This document shows positions 1 to 8,362 of a stretch of 64,000 bases of DNA, piece by piece. How positions within the stretch are numbered: the first letter of the stretch is position 1; each line of letters starts with the position of its first letter. Source of the stretch: Anaerocolumna chitinilytica (lineage in GTDB: Bacteria > Bacillota > Clostridia > Lachnospirales > Lachnospiraceae); contig NZ_AP023368.1 of NCBI RefSeq assembly GCF_014218355.1, positions 5,557,911-5,621,910 of the forward strand, written 5' to 3'. The notes beneath the pieces were generated by a model. It had not been told where the DNA came from, ran no database searches, and saw nothing but the letters and a program-made list of their open reading frames with translations. The position numbers and the translations under genes were made by a program.

Positions 1-250
1 TTTCATTGCTATAGTTCCTTTCTTGGATTCCTTAAATTTTCAAAGTATAGTACTATTGAATCATACGTTATAACGTTATAACCTTTCTGCTATATAGTAA
101 CATTCCTTTTTGTTCTTGTCAATAAAAAGACTCCTCTATAATAAGCAATTGCAATTATTACGAATATGGCAACTGCGGTAGAATAATGAATTTATTTTTC
201 CCTCCTTACATAAGCTTTAATAACAGTCATATAATAATTGGCTTTAAAGC
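1..250. other. AT-rich left-edge intergenic region with paired palindromes
   Basis: No convincing gene is seen before 332. The palindromic octamer GTTATAAC occurs twice back to back at 67-74 and 75-82, which looks like an operator for a dimeric regulator. On the minus strand an ATG at 6-4, preceded by AAGGAA about eight bases away, could be the start of a gene running off the left edge; only two codons are inside the window, so this cannot be tested here. Confidence 0.3.
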
Positions 251-279
251 TTGACAAACTTTTAGAAACCTTATATCTT
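251..279 (+). promoter_or_regulatory. Predicted sigma-A promoter of the DUF885 lipoprotein gene
   Basis: A perfect -35 box TTGACA (251-256) is followed after 17 bp by TATCTT (274-279). It lies about 50 bp before the chosen ATG at 332, and no other gene intervenes. The -10 box is imperfect. Confidence 0.6.
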
Positions 280-331
280 GCATATAGGTGTTACTAATGG
301 TTCCTATTTGCCCAAAGAAAGGTATGATTCT

Positions 332-2083
332 ATGAAAAAACACAGAAAGCTATTTCTTGTTTTCTTTTCTCTGCTTTTACTTATGCTAATATTGTCCGGA
401 TGTGAAAAGAAAACAAATAAAGAGTCTACTCGCAAAGATTTTGACAGCTTTACCAACGAGGTATTTAAAAAGGAAGTAACCCAGGATACCATTACGCTGA
501 ATTTTTCTTTGGCTAATCCTAAGAACTACGGTATAACCAATCCTCCTGTTACCTTTGGCCATTATTCTTTAAGTGAAATGAAAAAGTCCCTCTTAGCAGC
601 TGAGAATTATCTTGCTGCCTTAAAGGACTTTTCCTATCGTGATCTGGATAGTAAGCAAAAGCTGACTTATGACATCTTAAAGGATTACTGGACCCTTGAA
701 ATGAACAGCGGTAACTTTCCCCTATACAACGAAATTCTTGGACCTACCACCGGCCTTCAGGCACAGCTTCCCGTGCTGCTGGCAGAGTATAATTTCTACA
801 CCAAGGACGATATTGATACCTACATAAAGCTGCTTCCCGGTATTACCGACTATTTTAAAGAAATATGCCAGTATGAAGAACAAAAATCTAAGGCCGGTCT
901 TTTTATGAGCGATAGTGTTGCAGACAGTATTCTGGCACAATGTGAGGCCTTTATTGCCGATAAAGAGAATAATTATCTTATTGAGGTATTTAATGATAAA
1001 GTATCTTCCTATAAGGGTCTCTCTAAAAAAGAAATAAAAGCTTACGAAAAGGCCAACAAAAACGCTGTCATAAACAACGTTATCCCCGCCTATCAGCTTT
1101 TGATAGATACCTTAAACAGCTTGAAAGGCACCGGAAAAAATGACGGAGGTCTTGCCGGGCTGCCCAAAGGCAAGGAGTATTACCGCTATCTTTTGGCTTC
1201 CAATACCGGTACCGACCGCTCGCCGGAAGAGCTGATTAAACTCTTGGATAATTCAATCTTAAGTAATTTAAGAGCTCTTAATGCTTTAACATCAAAGGAT
1301 TCCAAGATATATGAAGAGGCTGCAAATGTAAGTTACCCTCTCACAAAACCGGTGGAGATATTAGATTACCTCAAGAGTACCATAAGCCAGGACTTTCCGC
1401 CCTGCCCCAAGGTTGATTTTACAGTAAAATATGTGCATAAATCCCTGCAGGATTATCTAAGCCCTGCCATGTACCTGGTTCCGGCTATTGATAACTATAA
1501 AAATAACGTTATCTATATCAACGAAAATCCTGATTATCAAGGCCAGGAAATCTTTAATACCCTTGCACACGAAGGTTACCCCGGGCATCTCTACCAGTCC
1601 GTTTACTTTAGAAATACCAATCCAACTCCTATACGAAGCCTTTTGAATTTTGGAGGTTACGCCGAGGGGTGGGCCACCTATGTGGAATTCTATTCTTATC
1701 ACATGGCCGGCTTTTCCGATAACGAAGCCTCTTTCCTCGAACACAGTATGGCAGCTAATATGTCCCTGTACTGCCGGCTGGATATTGGTATTAATTATGA
1801 AGGCTGGAATATTGCTCAGACCGCTTCTTACCTCCAGCAATTTGGTATCACCGATAAGAACACCGCCAAGGTTCTGTATACAACTATGGTTGAAGAACCT
1901 GCCCTCTATCCGGAATATGGAGTTGGATATCTGGAATTTATGGAGTTAAAGAATACAGCACAAAAAGCCTTGGGTAATAAATTCAACCTAAAAGAATTCC
2001 ATAAATTTGTCTTAGATATTGGCCCCTCCCAATTCGAAATTATCGATAAACGCATGGACAGCTGGTTAAAAACCCAGAAGTAA
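332..2083 (+). CDS. DUF885 family lipoprotein (putative zinc metallopeptidase)
   Basis: A 583-residue exported protein. It begins with a short basic stretch, a hydrophobic segment and the lipobox LSGC, so it should be lipid-anchored outside the membrane. The DUF885 signature HEGYPGHLYQ lies near residues 413-422, followed by a GYAEGWATYVE segment; in this family the two His and the downstream Glu are the presumed metal ligands, suggesting a carboxypeptidase-like hydrolase. The substrate is unknown. I start at 332 rather than the upstream in-frame ATG at 278, because AAAGAAAGG sits properly before 332 and the upstream codons would displace the signal peptide. The gene stands alone and is followed directly by the 73-bp hairpin array, which may serve as its 3' end. 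Confidence 0.85.
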   Translation: MKKHRKLFLVFFSLLLLMLILSGCEKKTNKESTRKDFDSFTNEVFKKEVTQDTITLNFSLANPKNYGITNPPVTFGHYSLSEMKKSLLAAENYLAALKDFSYRDLDSKQKLTYDILKDYWTLEMNSGNFPLYNEILGPTTGLQAQLPVLLAEYNFYTKDDIDTYIKLLPGITDYFKEICQYEEQKSKAGLFMSDSVADSILAQCEAFIADKENNYLIEVFNDKVSSYKGLSKKEIKAYEKANKNAVINNVIPAYQLLIDTLNSLKGTGKNDGGLAGLPKGKEYYRYLLASNTGTDRSPEELIKLLDNSILSNLRALNALTSKDSKIYEEAANVSYPLTKPVEILDYLKSTISQDFPPCPKVDFTVKYVHKSLQDYLSPAMYLVPAIDNYKNNVIYINENPDYQGQEIFNTLAHEGYPGHLYQSVYFRNTNPTPIRSLLNFGGYAEGWATYVEFYSYHMAGFSDNEASFLEHSMAANMSLYCRLDIGINYEGWNIAQTASYLQQFGITDKNTAKVLYTTMVEEPALYPEYGVGYLEFMELKNTAQKALGNKFNLKEFHKFVLDIGPSQFEIIDKRMDSWLKTQK

Positions 2084-2099
2084 GACGCGCTTAAAGAAT

Positions 2100-2375
2100 G
2101 GGCCGAGGATTTCGCAGACCCAATCTTACGTAGGAATTACGCCCTTCAATTATTTCATTACACCTCAAGATTGGGCCGAGGATTTCGCAGACTCAATCTT
2201 ACGTAGGAATTACGCCCTTCAATTATTTCATTACACCTCAAGATTGAGCCGAGGATTTCGCAGGCTCAATCTTGCGTAGGAATTACGCCCTTCAATTATT
2301 CCATTACACCTCAAGATTGGGCCGAGGATTTCGCAGGCCCAATCTTGCGTAGGAATTATTCTTTTCAATAATTCC
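2100..2375. repeat. 73-bp tandem repeat, four units, each with a hairpin
   Basis: Near-identical units begin at 2100, 2173, 2246 and 2319, exactly 73 bp apart; the last is cut short. Each contains an imperfect inverted repeat with arms like AAGATTGGGCC and GGCCCAATCTT around a 12-base GAGGATTTCGCA loop. In the third unit both arms differ together (GAGCC with GGCTC), so pairing is kept. The rest of the unit is a conserved linker with GTAGGAATTACGCCC. The array lies between two convergent genes (DUF885 lipoprotein and ABC permease) and could end transcription from either side, although the arms lack a long T tract. A diverged relative lies at 8301-8350. Confidence 0.9.
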
Positions 2376-2377
2376 TA

Positions 2378-3154
2378 CTAGGATCCGGTGGATTTATAAT
2401 GTTTTACTCCGACTCTCCACAGCAAAAAGCATGGAGCCAGAAACAGTAATGCGGCAAGGGGCAGGCCCATATAAAAAACCTTATCACTTTTACCCAGTAT
2501 ATACAGTAACGGATAATATTGAATCAAAGCATAGGGCACCAAAAAGGTGCACAGCAGTAATACCTTACTTCCATATACACTGATAGGATATTTTCCGAAT
2601 TCCCTTGCTCCGTCTGTAAATATATTCATAAACTCCAGACCTTCCAGGGTAAAAAAGCAAAGCGCCGCATATATCACAAATAATCCGAAGAATACCCCAG
2701 TCCCCCCTATAATCATAAAAATAACCGTAAGTATCCTGGCAGCATTCCAGGATACTTGTGCGTTTACAATGCCATAGACAAGCATAACAATTGCCTGAAG
2801 CATACGGCCTAACCTGGTTAGTTCTATTTTAGTACCAAGTACCTGTAATACTATATTTCTGGGCCGGACCATAATCCTGTCAAAACCACCGTTGGACAGA
2901 AGAGAAGCAAAGCCGTCAAAGCCTCTTGCAAAGCATTCAGCCAAAGAGAACTGCATCAGTACAATGGAAAAACACAATAAAACCTCACTGAACCGGAAGC
3001 CCTTTACTTCATTGAATCTTTGAAACATAAAAAGTACTCCTAAGAATACATTAAAAGCCACAAGGAATTGGCCCAAGGTAGTCATGATAAAGGAGGTCTT
3101 GTATTCCATGGCACTTTTTAGTTGAATATTAAAATATTTAAAGTATAGTTTCAT
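2378..3154 (-). CDS. ABC-2 type exporter permease subunit
   Basis: A 258-residue integral membrane protein with about six hydrophobic segments and no ATPase domain. It resembles the ABC-2 permeases of the COG3694 group that pair with a second permease and a COG4586-type ATPase; both partners lie just upstream at 3295-4146 and 4161-5159 in the same orientation. Together they should form a heterodimeric exporter of unknown substrate. A 140-bp gap separates it from the second permease, so it may be read through or have its own promoter. Its end abuts the 73-bp hairpin array. Confidence 0.8.
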   Translation of the reverse strand: MKLYFKYFNIQLKSAMEYKTSFIMTTLGQFLVAFNVFLGVLFMFQRFNEVKGFRFSEVLLCFSIVLMQFSLAECFARGFDGFASLLSNGGFDRIMVRPRNIVLQVLGTKIELTRLGRMLQAIVMLVYGIVNAQVSWNAARILTVIFMIIGGTGVFFGLFVIYAALCFFTLEGLEFMNIFTDGAREFGKYPISVYGSKVLLLCTFLVPYALIQYYPLLYILGKSDKVFYMGLPLAALLFLAPCFLLWRVGVKHYKSTGS

Positions 3155-3294
3155 AATAAACTCCCATGATATGCGCTTTCATATACACATAGATATTTAC
3201 ACTGTCAGCGTACCGTAATCCGCCCTACCAACGGCCGCAGATATAGGTGCCGTTGTGCCGTTCAAATTAACGCAGGAATAAATTGTCTATTCCT

Positions 3295-4146
3295 TTAGCC
3301 GCCTTGCACTGTTACTTTACTTATCCCACGAGCTAGCATCCATCTGCCAATCAGAATCAATGCCACACACCAGAATAGCTGCAGTAATATTCCTCTATAA
3401 AGCTCCATTCCATAGATATCGCCCCCGTAAATACGAAGGGGAAGATTCTGCATCGATGCAAAAGGGAGGTAGGAAATCACCTTTCCTATCTTTTCCGGAA
3501 AAAAGGGTAAAGGAATAACTGCACCGGTTAAAAGCTCTGATACAGCAGAAGCCAGAAGCCTGACACCAAGCGCTGAAATTGTGTAAAAACATATAATATA
3601 AGTAATCATGCAGAAACTGATTACTACCAAAAAGGCTAAGATTAAAGATAACAGAAACCACCCTGCCGCTTCCGGACTCTTGGGAAGTGACAGTCCATAT
3701 GGCTTTGGTAAAAGCGCAGCTACAATTAGTATGGGAAAGGCCCTGAGAACAGCTTTTGACAGTCTGGTTGCCATATTTCTTACAAACCACATATTATAGA
3801 GAGATATGGGTCTGCACAATTCATAGGCGACATTCCCGCTTACAATCAAATCAAAGATTTCAACCTCAAAAAACCAAATCATATAGATGGACAGCAGTGC
3901 CTGTTGCAGCCAGATATAGGAGGTCAGTGCAGAGAATTCCATGGGAAAGGCTGCTTTATTATAAACATAAAACGTTTTAAACATAAGGATTTCAAGAGTT
4001 CCCCAGGCAAACTGCGTTACGATGCCAGCCAAGGCCGCTGCCCTGTAGGTTAGACCATAAGTAAAACGAATACGAAAAAAAGAGAGGTACTTTTTTATAT
4101 CACTACCCATTCTAAGTTTATTATCAGAAGTAGATTTCCCGAACAT
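3295..4146 (-). CDS. ABC-2 type exporter permease subunit (COG4587-like)
   Basis: A 283-residue membrane protein with about six predicted hydrophobic segments and a short cytoplasmic N-terminus. It belongs to the ABC-2 permease group that works with the adjacent ATPase and second permease. GGAGGG precedes the ATG at 4146 by eight bases, a better distance than for the in-frame TTG at 4149, so I use the ATG. Only 14 bp separate it from the ATPase gene, indicating co-transcription. The cargo cannot be deduced from the sequence. Confidence 0.8.
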   Translation of the reverse strand: MFGKSTSDNKLRMGSDIKKYLSFFRIRFTYGLTYRAAALAGIVTQFAWGTLEILMFKTFYVYNKAAFPMEFSALTSYIWLQQALLSIYMIWFFEVEIFDLIVSGNVAYELCRPISLYNMWFVRNMATRLSKAVLRAFPILIVAALLPKPYGLSLPKSPEAAGWFLLSLILAFLVVISFCMITYIICFYTISALGVRLLASAVSELLTGAVIPLPFFPEKIGKVISYLPFASMQNLPLRIYGGDIYGMELYRGILLQLFWCVALILIGRWMLARGISKVTVQGG

Positions 4147-4160
4147 CAAAAATCCCTCCT

Positions 4161-5159
4161 CTATATTTCATATTGTTTGTATAAGCCTACTACGACATCA
4201 TCAAGTGATGCCCCTGCTACCGAGATATCCATGATATCTGTCTGGGAAGACAGATACGAAATAGCCTGAGACACCTTTAATATCTCCGTATCCACTTGGA
4301 TAGTAAGAACTCCCTGGCCGGCTAAGGACTGTTCCTGTGCTCCTGTAGTAGTAAGCCTCATACCCTCTGTCATTAACGGCAACATTCCATTATACTGAAC
4401 TGTTAACTGCCTGATCTTAGAGAATTTATCCCTTACTTCCTCCAGATTTCCGTCCAATAAAATCTTTCCCTTACCAATAAGTAATATTCTTTTTGTAAGA
4501 GCCTCAATGTCTTGCATATCATGAGTGGTTAAAATAACCGTAGTACCGTGTTGTCTGTTCAATTCCAAAATAAAACTTCTAACAGCAATCTTTGAGACTG
4601 CATCTAAGCCAATGGTCGGTTCATCTAAAAACAGAATTTTGGGACTATGAAGCAAAGAGGCTCCAATCTCGCATCTCATCCTTTGTCCCAGAGAAAGCTG
4701 TCTTGCCGGTGTCTTTAAGATATCCTCCAAATCCAAAAGTTCTGTCAGTTCTGATAGTTTTTTCTTGTATTCCGTTTCTTTTACCCGGTAGATATCTCTT
4801 ATTAATTCGTAGGAATCCAGGATGGGTACATCCCACCATAATTGGGAGCGTTGTCCGAATACTACTCCGATGTCCTTAACATGCTCCACCCGTTCCTTCC
4901 AGGGGACTCTTCCATTTATCAAACAGTTCCCTTTGTCCGGCGTTAAAATACCGCTTAATATCTTAATAGTGCTGCTCTTTCCCGCACCATTGGGACCGAT
5001 ATACCCTACCATTTCACCATCTCCAATGGTAAAAGAAATATCGTCCAGTGCCCTTACCTCCTGGTATTCCCTGTGTACAAAAGACTTCAATGCTTCCTTA
5101 AAACCAGCACTGCGTCTTGCGACCTGAAAGGTCTTAGTAACTCCTGTTACTTCAATCAT
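4161..5159 (-). CDS. ABC exporter ATP-binding protein (COG4586 type)
   Basis: A 332-residue cytoplasmic ATPase that would power the two ABC-2 permeases encoded immediately downstream. Visible motifs are the Walker A loop GPNGAGKSS, the ABC signature LSLGQR, Walker B leading to DEPTIGLD, and the switch His in TTHDMQD. The C-terminal 90 residues are the accessory domain usual for this type. AGGAGG lies nine bases before ATG 5159, while the in-frame TTG at 5165 would leave only three, so the ATG is the better start. It is first in the three-gene operon. Confidence 0.88.
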   Translation of the reverse strand: MIEVTGVTKTFQVARRSAGFKEALKSFVHREYQEVRALDDISFTIGDGEMVGYIGPNGAGKSSTIKILSGILTPDKGNCLINGRVPWKERVEHVKDIGVVFGQRSQLWWDVPILDSYELIRDIYRVKETEYKKKLSELTELLDLEDILKTPARQLSLGQRMRCEIGASLLHSPKILFLDEPTIGLDAVSKIAVRSFILELNRQHGTTVILTTHDMQDIEALTKRILLIGKGKILLDGNLEEVRDKFSKIRQLTVQYNGMLPLMTEGMRLTTTGAQEQSLAGQGVLTIQVDTEILKVSQAISYLSSQTDIMDISVAGASLDDVVVGLYKQYEI

Positions 5160-5165
5160 ATTCAA

Positions 5166-5450
5166 TTTCCTCCTGGTAGTAATACTTCACATCTTTCATC
5201 ATCAGAGGGCATATCCGTAAGCAGTTTTACTGTTTCCCGGACATATCCATAAATGAATCAAATTTCCATATCTTGCCAAGTCTTCCTTCCTGGATTTTGC
5301 CAGAAAGAATGGTAGTACGAACTTTGCGAAAGGAACTTAATTATAAACCCTTTGGGATTTTGTGTCAAACAGTTTAGCTCTTTTATTGTATTTTCTATTG
5401 GGGTTCAGCGCTTAAACTGATGCTGCAGGTCTGAATAGTAACTTCCATAT
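5166..5450. other. Intergenic region upstream of the ABC exporter operon
   Basis: About 285 bp with no convincing ORF. It should hold the promoter of the minus-strand exporter operon, but no pair of boxes stands out. The spmB terminator lies at its right end (5452-5491). Confidence 0.4.
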
Positions 5451-5451
5451 A

Positions 5452-5491
5452 CAAAAAACAGCCATCTTTCTATTTCTAGGGTTGTGGCTGC
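5452..5491 (-). terminator. Rho-independent terminator after spmB
   Basis: Read on the minus strand, CAGCCA and TGGCTG pair across a 20-base loop and are followed directly by six T residues. It lies about 35 bp after the spmB stop, fitting termination of spmA-spmB. Confidence 0.75.
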
Positions 5492-5526
5492 TTTTACGGC
5501 TTAGTTTATGTAGTTCTGCAAATAAT

Positions 5527-6054
5527 TTAAAACAACAGCTTTGTTAAAAAAACACTTGTTACAATCCCTGCAAAAGTCGCAAACAATGCTCCTGATAAGG
5601 TATAACGGGTCTTCTTAACACCGGCTGTCATAAAGTACACGCTCATGGTATAAAAAATTGTTTCGGTGCAGCTCATTATTATAGAAGTAAGTCTTCCGAT
5701 AAAAGAATCCGGTCCATACTGTTTGAAGATATCTAGTACAAGGCTGGTAGCTGCTGATGCTGAAAATAGCCTTACAGTAATTAACGGAACCAGCTCAGAA
5801 GGAAAGTGCAATAAATTTGTCAAGGGCTTTAATCCACCGGCCAATAAATCCAGTGCTCCCGAGGCTCTCATAATTCCGATTGCTACCATAAGCCCTACTA
5901 ATGTAGGCATAATATTTAAGACTACCTTAAAGCCGTCTTCAGCTCCTTTTGTAAATTCCTGAAAGACCGGCGTTTTCATAAGTAATCCGAACCCAACGAT
6001 GTAAAATATAACAAAGGGCATTAAATAATCAGAAATATACAGAATAAACTTCAA
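5527..6054 (-). CDS. spmB: Spore maturation protein B
   Basis: A 175-residue membrane protein with four to five hydrophobic segments and the family core around NIMPTLVGLMVAIGIMR, ending in a hydrophobic helix. SpmB acts with SpmA in late sporulation; in Bacillus the pair is needed for full dehydration of the spore core. The length matches the family. spmA lies 39 bp upstream in the same direction, and a terminator follows the gene, so the pair forms a two-gene operon. Confidence 0.92.
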   Translation of the reverse strand: MKFILYISDYLMPFVIFYIVGFGLLMKTPVFQEFTKGAEDGFKVVLNIMPTLVGLMVAIGIMRASGALDLLAGGLKPLTNLLHFPSELVPLITVRLFSASAATSLVLDIFKQYGPDSFIGRLTSIIMSCTETIFYTMSVYFMTAGVKKTRYTLSGALFATFAGIVTSVFLTKLLF

Positions 6055-6093
6055 TGTTCTTTTCCATTCCTTTCAATTTTTCTTTTAACCTTA

Positions 6094-6678
6094 TTATTTT
6101 TCTCTGGCTAATTTTCTAGCTACAAGAGAAAATATAATTCCTGCAACGGTAGATACACTGGTCGCTACAAAAGCGGCACCAAGAATTTCTGTGGGATTAA
6201 CAGAGCCATACTGGGTACGGTAGGCAATGATATTGACCGGTATTAATTGAAGTGCCGAAATATTTATAATCAAAAACGTACACATATCACAGCTGGCGGT
6301 TTCCTTATCCCGGTTTAGCTTTTTTAATTCTTGCATAGCCTTTAATCCCATGGGAGTAGCAGCCCAGCCAAGGCCTAGAAAATTCGCTATCATATTAGAT
6401 GCTATGTATTCTTTTGCCGGATGTTTATCCGGTATATCGGGAAATAAAAGCCTTAATAATGGATTGATAGCTTTTGTCAGGGCATCCACTATCCCGGCTG
6501 CTTTCGCAACCTGCATAATCCCTGTCCAAAGGGCCGTGAACCCTAACATCGTAATACATAATAAAATTGCCTCTTTGGCTGAGGAAAGCGCAGCGGCATT
6601 TACGGCATCTATTTTACCGTTTAAGGCTCCTACTATAACTCCGATAATAATTAGAAATCCCCAAAGATAATTCAGCAT
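6094..6678 (-). CDS. spmA: Spore maturation protein A
   Basis: A 194-residue polytopic membrane protein beginning MLNYLWGFLI. It carries the nucleoside-transporter/FeoB-gate-like fold of SpmA, including the conserved stretch FLGLGWAATPMGLKAM and a final membrane helix. It partners SpmB encoded directly downstream and should act in the mother cell or spore envelope during spore core dehydration. I use the ATG at 6678, which has AGAGGT at suitable distance, in place of the upstream in-frame codon at 6699 that adds a charged extension not expected for the family. No sporulation sigma promoter was confidently identified. Confidence 0.92.
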   Translation of the reverse strand: MLNYLWGFLIIIGVIVGALNGKIDAVNAAALSSAKEAILLCITMLGFTALWTGIMQVAKAAGIVDALTKAINPLLRLLFPDIPDKHPAKEYIASNMIANFLGLGWAATPMGLKAMQELKKLNRDKETASCDMCTFLIINISALQLIPVNIIAYRTQYGSVNPTEILGAAFVATSVSTVAGIIFSLVARKLAREK

Positions 6679-6699
6679 ATTGACCTCTTTCTGAAACAA

Positions 6700-6974
6700 T
6701 AAGAAATTTCAACCTTTACTAATACTATATTCTCAGGTTTTTAAAATAATACTTGGTCTTATACAAATTCCCAAGACATCGTATGTCGTATTGTGTCGTA
6801 TTTAATGTTGAATCCGCTTTGAATTTGTCTTTATTTATCGAATATCATCACACATCAACTCTTTAAACCGCTAAATTACCATATTTAGGAAACATATTTC
6901 GTTACTTTTTAATACTTTTATTACAATATTTTCTATAAAATACTAAATAATTGCTTAATTTTATATTTCCTTTA
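6700..6974. other. Divergent intergenic region between spmA and the abrB-like gene
   Basis: AT-rich spacer with no gene. It holds a 10-bp-spaced direct repeat of TGTCGTA (6784-6790 and 6794-6800), one base away from the Spo0A-box core TGTCGAA. This would suit the sporulation and transition-state genes on either side, but the match is imperfect. Confidence 0.35.
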
Positions 6975-7003
6975 TTGACTTTCTAATATTTGTATGGTAT
7001 TTT
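6975..7003 (+). promoter_or_regulatory. Predicted sigma-A promoter of the abrB-like gene
   Basis: TTGACT (6975-6980) and TATTTT (6998-7003) are spaced by 17 bp and lie just before the AGGAGG ribosome site of the regulator at 7032. Confidence 0.55.
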
Positions 7004-7031
7004 AATTAAGTATTGTAGGAGGTACATATAT

Positions 7032-7289
7032 ATGAAAAGCACAGGAATAGTTAGAAAGCTTGATGAGTTAGGAAGAATCACTCTTCCCATCGAGCTCAGA
7101 AGAACCCTTGGAGTTGGGGAAAGAGATCCCCTTGAAATCTTTGTTGACGAGGACAGAATCATATTAAGAAAATATGAGCCTGCTGATATCTTCAACGGAT
7201 CCAAAGATAATCTTATTGATTATCATGGAAAGAAGATTTCTAAAGAATCTATTGTAGAGCTAGCAAAATTAGTAGGTATTATCGAATAA
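7032..7289 (+). CDS. abrB: AbrB/SpoVT family transition-state regulator
   Basis: An 85-residue DNA-binding protein. The N-terminal 50 residues are the swapped-hairpin AbrB fold (KSTGIVRKLDELGRITLPIE and a following strand), which binds flexible AT-rich promoter DNA as a dimer or tetramer. The C-terminal 35 residues would oligomerise. AGGAGG at 7017-7022 fixes the ATG at 7032; codons upstream of it in the same frame lack a ribosome site. It sits beside rsmI, as abrB does in Bacillus subtilis, supporting orthology, although several AbrB paralogues usually exist. A terminator follows. Confidence 0.88.
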   Translation: MKSTGIVRKLDELGRITLPIELRRTLGVGERDPLEIFVDEDRIILRKYEPADIFNGSKDNLIDYHGKKISKESIVELAKLVGIIE

Positions 7290-7302
7290 TACAGCTCAAA
7301 AG

Positions 7303-7353
7303 AAGAAGCCTGTAGATGCGAAATAATCGTTTCTGTGCAGGCTTCTTTTTTAT
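7303..7353 (+). terminator. Terminator after abrB
   Basis: AAGAAGCCTG and CAGGCTTCTT form a 10-bp stem with a 25-base loop, followed by a T run. It lies just after the abrB stop and between convergent genes. Confidence 0.8.
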
Positions 7354-7396
7354 TTTAAAAACTATTTTTTACAGCCAATATTGGAATTTTAGAATA

Positions 7397-8239
7397 TTAT
7401 TCTGATAAAAGCATCTGATAGATATCCCTTTTAGATACTCCTCTGTCATTGGCAACTGCTTTCATGGCTTCTTTTTTATCCATGCCTTTATCCAGGTATA
7501 TCTTCATATGGTCATTGAGGGAGAGCATCTCATACTCTTCCCGCAATTTTTCTGCCAGCACTTCTGCTTTTTGCCCTTCCAGTACTAACAAGCATTCACC
7601 TTTGGGTTCTTCTTCCGTATAGTAGCTTACTGCCTGAGACAGACTGGTAAGAAAAGCTGTTTCATGCTTTTTCGTAAGCTCCCTGATTACAGATACTTTT
7701 CTGTCCCCCAGTGTTTCCTCCAACTCTTTTAAGGTCTTTAAGAGTCTGTGGGGCGCTTCGTATATAATGATTGTTCTGGTCTCTGTCTTTAATTCCTTAA
7801 GGATATTCTGTCTTTCCTTTTTGTCCGACGGCAGAAAGGCTTCAAAGGCAAATCGCCTGGTAGGAAGACCGGAAAGAGTCAATCCGGTAACAACAGCGGA
7901 AGGTCCGGGAAGTGATGTCACTGTAATTCCTGCTTCATATGCCATTTTCACAAGTTCTTCTCCGGGATCTGATATTCCAGGTGTTCCGGCATCGGTTATC
8001 AGGGCAATATTTTCTCCCTCTTGGAGACGCCCGATCAAATAATGTCCTTTATCAATCTTGTTGTACTCATGATAGCTCGTCATAGGTGTATTTATTTCAA
8101 AATGATTTAACAACTTTATACTATGTCTTGTATCCTCCGCTGCAATCAAATCTACTTCCTTTAAAGTGCGAAGAACCCTTAAAGTGATGTCCTCCAAATT
8201 GCCGATAGGAGTGGCGCATAGATACAATGTTCCGGCCAT
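7397..8239 (-). CDS. rsmI: 16S rRNA (cytidine-1402-2'-O)-methyltransferase
   Basis: A 280-residue SAM-dependent methyltransferase of the tetrapyrrole-methylase fold that modifies the ribose of C1402 in the decoding centre of 16S rRNA. It shows the RsmI N-terminus LYLCATPIGNLEDITLRVL, AAEDTRHS, the glycine-rich LITDAGTPGISDPG, and LPGPSAVVTGLTLSGLPTRRFAFEGF-like region. The C-terminal domain ends with VSKRDIYQMLL. It is last in the operon that starts at 13765 and lies next to abrB, as in Bacillus (yabC-abrB). Confidence 0.95.
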   Translation of the reverse strand: MAGTLYLCATPIGNLEDITLRVLRTLKEVDLIAAEDTRHSIKLLNHFEINTPMTSYHEYNKIDKGHYLIGRLQEGENIALITDAGTPGISDPGEELVKMAYEAGITVTSLPGPSAVVTGLTLSGLPTRRFAFEAFLPSDKKERQNILKELKTETRTIIIYEAPHRLLKTLKELEETLGDRKVSVIRELTKKHETAFLTSLSQAVSYYTEEEPKGECLLVLEGQKAEVLAEKLREEYEMLSLNDHMKIYLDKGMDKKEAMKAVANDRGVSKRDIYQMLLSE

Positions 8240-8300
8240 GCTTCTTGTCCTCTTTTCTCATACTATGAAATCAACTTCCGGTATTTTTACCTCTACAGCA

Positions 8301-8350
8301 CAACCTAAGAAGGGCAGAGGATTTCACAGGTACAATCTTTGTGATAATTA
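8301..8350. repeat. Diverged solitary copy of the 73-bp-array hairpin unit
   Basis: This stretch aligns with one hairpin of the 2100-2375 array: it keeps the AGGATTTC loop, an adjacent CAGG and the CAATCTT arm, and ends in TAATTA, but the left arm has decayed so pairing is weaker. It lies just 3' of the trmN6 gene. I compared the copies by eye. Confidence 0.55.
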
Positions 8351-8362
8351 ATTTATTATTAA

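Noticed and set aside
1457..1840. 127-codon minus-strand frame
   Set aside because: It lies fully inside the DUF885 gene on the other strand, without a ribosome site or family features.
2100..2375. Tandem repeats as a CRISPR array
   Set aside because: The whole 73-bp unit repeats, so there are no unique spacers, and there are no cas genes.
6784..6800. Spo0A boxes between spmA and abrB
   Set aside because: Both copies of TGTCGTA miss the box core TGTCGAA at one base; in AT-rich DNA that is not enough to call an operator. Noted in the region entry.
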